Positions 60,632 to 64,000 of a stretch of 64,000 bases of DNA are shown here, piece by piece (the first letter of the stretch is position 1; every line of letters begins with the position of its first letter). Both the position numbers and the translations under genes were made by a program. Source of the DNA: Streptomyces shenzhenensis (GTDB taxonomy: Bacteria; Actinomycetota; Actinomycetes; Streptomycetales; Streptomycetaceae). The DNA is taken from the NCBI RefSeq assembly GCF_003688995.1, contig NZ_PENI01000012.1, positions 170,698-234,697 of the forward strand, written 5' to 3'. Under the pieces are notes generated by a model. It had not been told where the DNA came from, searched no databases, and was given only the letters and a program-made list of their open reading frames with translations.

Positions 60632-62437
60632 ATGGCCACTCCCCTGTCCGACACCTCTCTGTCCCCGCTCAGGACCATCGCCGTCGTCGGCCTGGGCACC
60701 ATGGGCACCGGCATCGCCGAGGTCCTCGCGAAGGCCGGCCGCCATGTCGTCGGCATCGACGTCAGCGAGGCCGCGGCCGCCGGCGCCCGCGCCGCCCTGG
60801 AGGCCGCCACCGCACGCGCCGTGCTGCGCGGGCGGCTGAGCGAACCGGAGCGCGCGGACGCGCTCGCCCGGGTCCGCATCTCCACCGACCTGCGGGCCGC
60901 GGCCGGCGCCGACCTCGTCATCGAGGTGGTCCCGGAGTCGTACGAGATCAAGCAGCAGGTCCTGCGCGAACTGGACGGCATCGTGCGGCCGGAGACGATC
61001 CTGGCGACGGGCACCAACGCCCTCTCGGTGACCCGCCTGGCCGCCGACTCGGCCCACCCGGAGCGCGTGCTCGGCCTGCACTTCTTCAACCCGGCGCCCG
61101 CGATGCGGCTCGTCGAGGTCGTCTCGTCCGTGCTGACGGCGCCCCAGGCCGTCGCCGCGGTCACGGACCTCGCGATCGAGCTGGGCAAGGAGCCGGTCGC
61201 GATCGGCGACCGGCCGGGGTTCGTCGCGGACGGCCTGCTGTTCGGCTACCTCAACCAGGCCGCCGCGATGTACGAGGCGAAGTACGCCTCCCGCGAGGAC
61301 ATCGACGCCGCGATGCGGCTGGGCTGCGGCCTGCCGATGGGCCCGCTGACCCTGCTCGACCTCATCGGCGTCGACACCGCCCGCACGGTCCTGGAGGCCA
61401 TGTACGCCGCCTCCCGCGACCGGATGCACGCCCCCGCGCCGATCCTGAAGCAGCTCAGCGAGGCGGGCCTGACCGGCCGCAAGTCGGGCCGTGGCTTCTA
61501 CACCTACGAGGCCCCGGGCAGCGCCACGATGGTGCGGGACGCGCTGACCCCGCTGGAGGGCGCCTTCCTCACCCCGGGCCGCCCGGTCCGCTCGGTCGGT
61601 GTCGCCGGTTCCGGGACCATGGCCGCGGGCATCGCCGAGGTGTTCGCCAAGGCCGGGTACGACGTGGTGCTCGCCGCCCGCAGCGAGGACAAGGCACGGG
61701 CCGCCAGGGCCCGGATCGGCGCGTCGCTGTCGCGCTCCGTCGACAAGGGGCGGCTGACGGCCGAGGTGGCGGCCCGGACCCTGGACCGGATCACTCCCGC
61801 CGGTTCCTGCGACGCCTTCGCCGACGTCGATCTGGCGGTCGAGGCGGTCGCCGAGGACCTGGAGGTCAAGCGGCAGCTGTTCGCGACGCTGGACAAGGTC
61901 TGCAAGCCGGGCGCGGTCCTCGCCACCACCACGTCCTCGCTGCCCGTGATCGCCTGCGCCCGCGCCACCTCGCGCCCGCAGGACGTGATCGGGATGCACT
62001 TCTTCAACCCGGCGCCGGCCATGAAGCTGGTCGAGGTGGTGCGCACCGTGCTCACCGCGGACGACGTCCACGCGACGGCCCGCGAGGTCTGCACCACCGT
62101 CAGGAAGCACCCCGTCGACTGCGGCGACCGGGCCGGCTTCATCGTCAACGCCCTGCTCTTCCCGTACCTGAACAACGCGATCAAGATGGTGCAGGAGCAC
62201 TACGCCTCGCTCGACGACATCGACGCGGCGATGAAGCTGGGCGGCGGCTATCCGATGGGCCCCTTCGAGCTGCTGGACGTCGTCGGGCTCGATGTCTCCC
62301 TGGCGATCGAGAAGGTGCTGCACCGCGAGTTCCGCGACCCGGGGCTGGCCCCGGCCCCGCTGCTGGAGCATCTGGTGGCCGCGGGCTGCCTCGGCCGCAA
62401 GACCGGCCGCGGCTTCCGCGAGTATGCCCGCCGCTGA
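60632..62437 (+). CDS. Duplicated 3-hydroxyacyl-CoA (3-hydroxybutyryl-CoA) dehydrogenase
   Basis: 601 aa made of two consecutive dehydrogenase copies. Each has an NAD site (GLGTMGTGIAEVLAKAG at 20-36; GSGTMAAGIAEVFAKAG at 326-342), the catalytic LHFFNPAPAM / MHFFNPAPAM histidine motif and a C-terminal dimerisation part (GLPMGPLTLLDLIGVD / GYPMGPFELLDVVGLD). It oxidises or reduces acetoacetyl-/3-hydroxybutyryl-CoA. ATG at 60632 follows GGAG. The neighbouring TetR and ccr genes place it in butyryl-/ethylmalonyl-CoA metabolism that supplies polyketide extender units. Confidence 0.92.
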   Translation: MATPLSDTSLSPLRTIAVVGLGTMGTGIAEVLAKAGRHVVGIDVSEAAAAGARAALEAATARAVLRGRLSEPERADALARVRISTDLRAAAGADLVIEVVPESYEIKQQVLRELDGIVRPETILATGTNALSVTRLAADSAHPERVLGLHFFNPAPAMRLVEVVSSVLTAPQAVAAVTDLAIELGKEPVAIGDRPGFVADGLLFGYLNQAAAMYEAKYASREDIDAAMRLGCGLPMGPLTLLDLIGVDTARTVLEAMYAASRDRMHAPAPILKQLSEAGLTGRKSGRGFYTYEAPGSATMVRDALTPLEGAFLTPGRPVRSVGVAGSGTMAAGIAEVFAKAGYDVVLAARSEDKARAARARIGASLSRSVDKGRLTAEVAARTLDRITPAGSCDAFADVDLAVEAVAEDLEVKRQLFATLDKVCKPGAVLATTTSSLPVIACARATSRPQDVIGMHFFNPAPAMKLVEVVRTVLTADDVHATAREVCTTVRKHPVDCGDRAGFIVNALLFPYLNNAIKMVQEHYASLDDIDAAMKLGGGYPMGPFELLDVVGLDVSLAIEKVLHREFRDPGLAPAPLLEHLVAAGCLGRKTGRGFREYARR

Positions 62438-62591
62438 GCGTCCCGGCGACGGATTCACCGGGCGCGGCGGGACCGCGGGGGACGAGGCCTGGGGCGGACT
62501 GCTCGGCCCCGCCGCACCGCCCCCGCCGCCGAGGGGCGGGGGAAATCCCGGTCATGCGCGCCAAGCTGCGCACATGCAGTACGTTCGGGGC

Positions 62592-63413
62592 ATGTCCCAG
62601 CCCGCCAAGTCCGCACGTACACCAGCCATGCCCGACGCGCCGGAGCGTGCCACCGGCTCCCGCGCCGCCGCCCAGCGGCTCAAGATGCGCCGGGAACTGG
62701 CGGCCGCAGCGATGGAACTGTTCGCGACCAAGGGGTACGAGGCGACCACCGTCGACGAGATCGCGGCCGCGGCCGGGGTCGCCCGGCGCACCTTCTTCCG
62801 GCACTTCCGCTCCAAGGAAGAGGCGATCTTCCCCGATCACGACGACACGCTGATCCGGGCGGAGGCCGTGCTCAACGCGGCCCCCGCGCACGAGCATCCG
62901 CTCGACACCGTGTGCCGCGGCATCAAGGAGGTCATGCGGATGTACGCGGCGCAGCCGGAGATCTCGGTCGCCCGCTACAAGCTCACCCGTGAGGTGCCCA
63001 CCCTGCGCGAGGCGGAGATCGCGTCGGTGGCCCGCTACGAGCGCCTCTTCACCCGCTATCTCCTCGGCCACTTCGACGAGCACGCCCACGACGACGACGC
63101 CAACGACGATCCGCTGCTGGCGGAGGTGGCCGCGTCCGCCGTCGTCACCGCCCACAACCATGTGCTCAGGCGCTGGCTGCGGGCGGACGGCCAGGGCGAT
63201 GTCGAGGCCCAGCTGGACCATGCCTTCGGGATCGTCCGGAAGACGTTCGGCACCGGGATCGGGGTCGGGCGCGCCACCGCGTCCACGCCCGGCTCCGCTG
63301 CCGTTCCCGCGACGGTCTCCCCGCAGGGCGAGGTCCTGGTGACGGTGGCCCGCACCGACGCCCCGCTGGACGAGGTGATGCGCACCATCGAGCAGGCGCT
63401 CAAGGAGCGCTGA
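62592..63413 (+). CDS. TetR-family regulator
   Basis: 273 aa. HTH domain at about 30-85 (LAAAAMELFATKGYEATTVD, EIAAAAGVARRTFFRHFRSK). The ligand domain follows, and the C-terminal extension (TVSPQGEVLVTVARTDAPLD) is longer than in most TetR proteins. ATG at 62592 is taken; ATG at 62574 is possible. It lies between the dehydrogenase and ccr genes, so it probably controls this acyl-CoA cluster and may sense a CoA ester (inference). Confidence 0.9.
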   Translation: MSQPAKSARTPAMPDAPERATGSRAAAQRLKMRRELAAAAMELFATKGYEATTVDEIAAAAGVARRTFFRHFRSKEEAIFPDHDDTLIRAEAVLNAAPAHEHPLDTVCRGIKEVMRMYAAQPEISVARYKLTREVPTLREAEIASVARYERLFTRYLLGHFDEHAHDDDANDDPLLAEVAASAVVTAHNHVLRRWLRADGQGDVEAQLDHAFGIVRKTFGTGIGVGRATASTPGSAAVPATVSPQGEVLVTVARTDAPLDEVMRTIEQALKER

Positions 63414-63430
63414 TCCGGCGCTCCCCCAGG

Positions 63431-63459
63431 AGAACGGCCACCCGCAAGGTGGCCGTTCT
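63431..63459. terminator. Hairpin terminator after the TetR gene
   Basis: AGAACGGCCACC and GGTGGCCGTTCT are exact 12-bp arms around CGCAA, 17 bp past the tetR stop. Confidence 0.85.
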
Positions 63460-63522
63460 GCCATGCGTGGGCCCCATTTCGAGCGGATTTCACGGCCGGT
63501 TCGATCGATCATCGCTCATTTG

Positions 63523-63590
63523 TTACGTAAAGATTTCATTTGAGAGCGAGTTCTGGCACTCAGTGCCTTGTCACCTGACACGCGGTGTCA
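63523..63590. promoter_or_regulatory. Inverted repeats in the ccr leader/promoter region
   Basis: The 416-bp gap before ccr has an unusually A+T-rich patch with TTACGTAA (63523-63530), then GGCACTCAGTGCC (63555-63567) and TGACAC-GCG-GTGTCA (63576-63590). Perfect dyads of this size are typical TetR-type operators; the adjacent TetR protein is the obvious candidate. Nothing else is seen up to the AGGAGG at 63817. Confidence 0.5.
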
Positions 63591-63829
63591 TACGGTGAAG
63601 TTGTCCGGGCGGCCGGAGTGCGACGACCGTACGCACCCCTGCTGTCCCCGCGAGCCCCCTGGCTCGCGCGCCCGGACGCCTGCGTCACAGGCAACCTCCC
63701 GCGCCACAAAGCGCTGCCGAAGCACCACCCCTGCCGAACCGACGGCACCTCTCCACCCCATCCGCAGCAGCACCGACGCACCCCTCAGCGCCCCGCCCTC
63801 CCCAGGCGCTCACCGCAGGAGGCACCACC

Positions 63830-64000
63830 GTGACCATGAAGGACATCCTGGCCGCGATCCAATCGCCGGACGCCGTGTCCGCCGACTTCGCCGCCCTGCC
63901 GCTTCCCGAGTCGTACCGCGCGATCACTGTGCACAAGGACGAGACGGATCTGTTCGACGGGCTCGTGACCCGTGACAAGGATCCGCGCAAGTCGCTCCAT
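63830..64000 (+). CDS. ccr: Crotonyl-CoA carboxylase/reductase, N-terminal part (runs off window)
   Basis: 57 codons are visible: MKDILAAIQSPDAVSADFAA, then LPLPESYRAITVHKDETDLF and TRDKDPRKSLH, the characteristic Ccr N-terminus. The enzyme reductively carboxylates crotonyl-CoA to ethylmalonyl-CoA with NADPH, feeding the ethylmalonyl-CoA pathway and polyketide extender supply. GTG at 63830 lies 7 nt after AGGAGG; an ATG two codons later is the other option. The 3' end lies beyond the window. Confidence 0.93.
   Translation, partial: MTMKDILAAIQSPDAVSADFAALPLPESYRAITVHKDETDLFDGLVTRDKDPRKSLH

Noticed and set aside
1..64000. CRISPR arrays, tRNA, rRNA
   Set aside because: No regularly spaced identical repeats with unique spacers, and no cloverleaf with conserved TTCRA arm or CCA end, were seen on reading both strands; a dedicated scan could still find a missed tRNA.

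Overview
The window is chromosomal DNA of a Streptomyces or close relative. Base composition is very GC-rich, open frames run through on several strands, starts are often GTG behind purine-rich ribosome binding sites, and the gene families are typical: XRE-DUF5753 and SpoIIE-type regulators, DUF2795, DUF6158 and DUF6204 proteins, and a crotonyl-CoA carboxylase/reductase start at the right edge. Several intergenic gaps hold copies of one dispersed repeat whose core reads GGGAACTGCGCGACCAGCCA or its complement.

Left arm (1-37.8 kb), core-like genes. It carries a regulator; a stand-alone DnaK behind an HspR-type (HAIR-like) operator; OsmC; a membrane phosphodiesterase; two metallo-beta-lactamase-fold (MBL) hydrolases, one translationally coupled to an aminotransferase-fold protein that contains no lysine; an ABC-F ATPase; an NDH-2/transketolase pair; an arginase-family gene broken by a 44-nt palindromic element; and a four-gene peptidase operon (DppA, M20, S9, LD-carboxypeptidase) suited to degrading cell-wall or D-amino-acid peptides. 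At 29.3-32.6 kb lies a compact sulfane-sulfur regulon: rhodanese, a CstR-like repressor, a TauE exporter and a persulfide-dioxygenase/rhodanese fusion, with three matching TACCCC-NN-GGGGTA dyads in the two promoters. A SpoIIE phosphatase and an MFS pump with a beta-sandwich tail follow.

Island (38.12-56.11 kb). An Rv2578c-type radical SAM gene is cut in its CxxxCxxC iron-sulfur motif. Its N-terminal part is at 37.9 kb and its C-terminal part at 56.1 kb, and a 12-bp direct repeat marks the two junctions. The 18 kb between them is visibly less GC-rich and is packed with defence-type genes and mobile DNA: an Mrr-like nuclease remnant, an OLD-family ATPase-TOPRIM nuclease, a serine recombinase beheaded by an IS5-family element, an HTH-NB-ARC-beta-propeller (NLR-like) protein with a small divergent ORF, a complete group II intron inside an IS5-family transposase remnant, an IetA/IetS-type AAA ATPase plus subtilase pair, and a DDE-integrase remnant that runs up to the right junction. 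With the recombinase truncated, the island looks stranded.

Right arm (56.9-64 kb), core again. It holds a secreted S33 peptidase, RidA, a GNAT, a HEAT-repeat protein, then a duplicated 3-hydroxyacyl-CoA dehydrogenase, a TetR regulator and the start of ccr (ethylmalonyl-CoA pathway), with inverted repeats in the ccr leader as candidate operators. I saw no tRNA, rRNA or CRISPR array.
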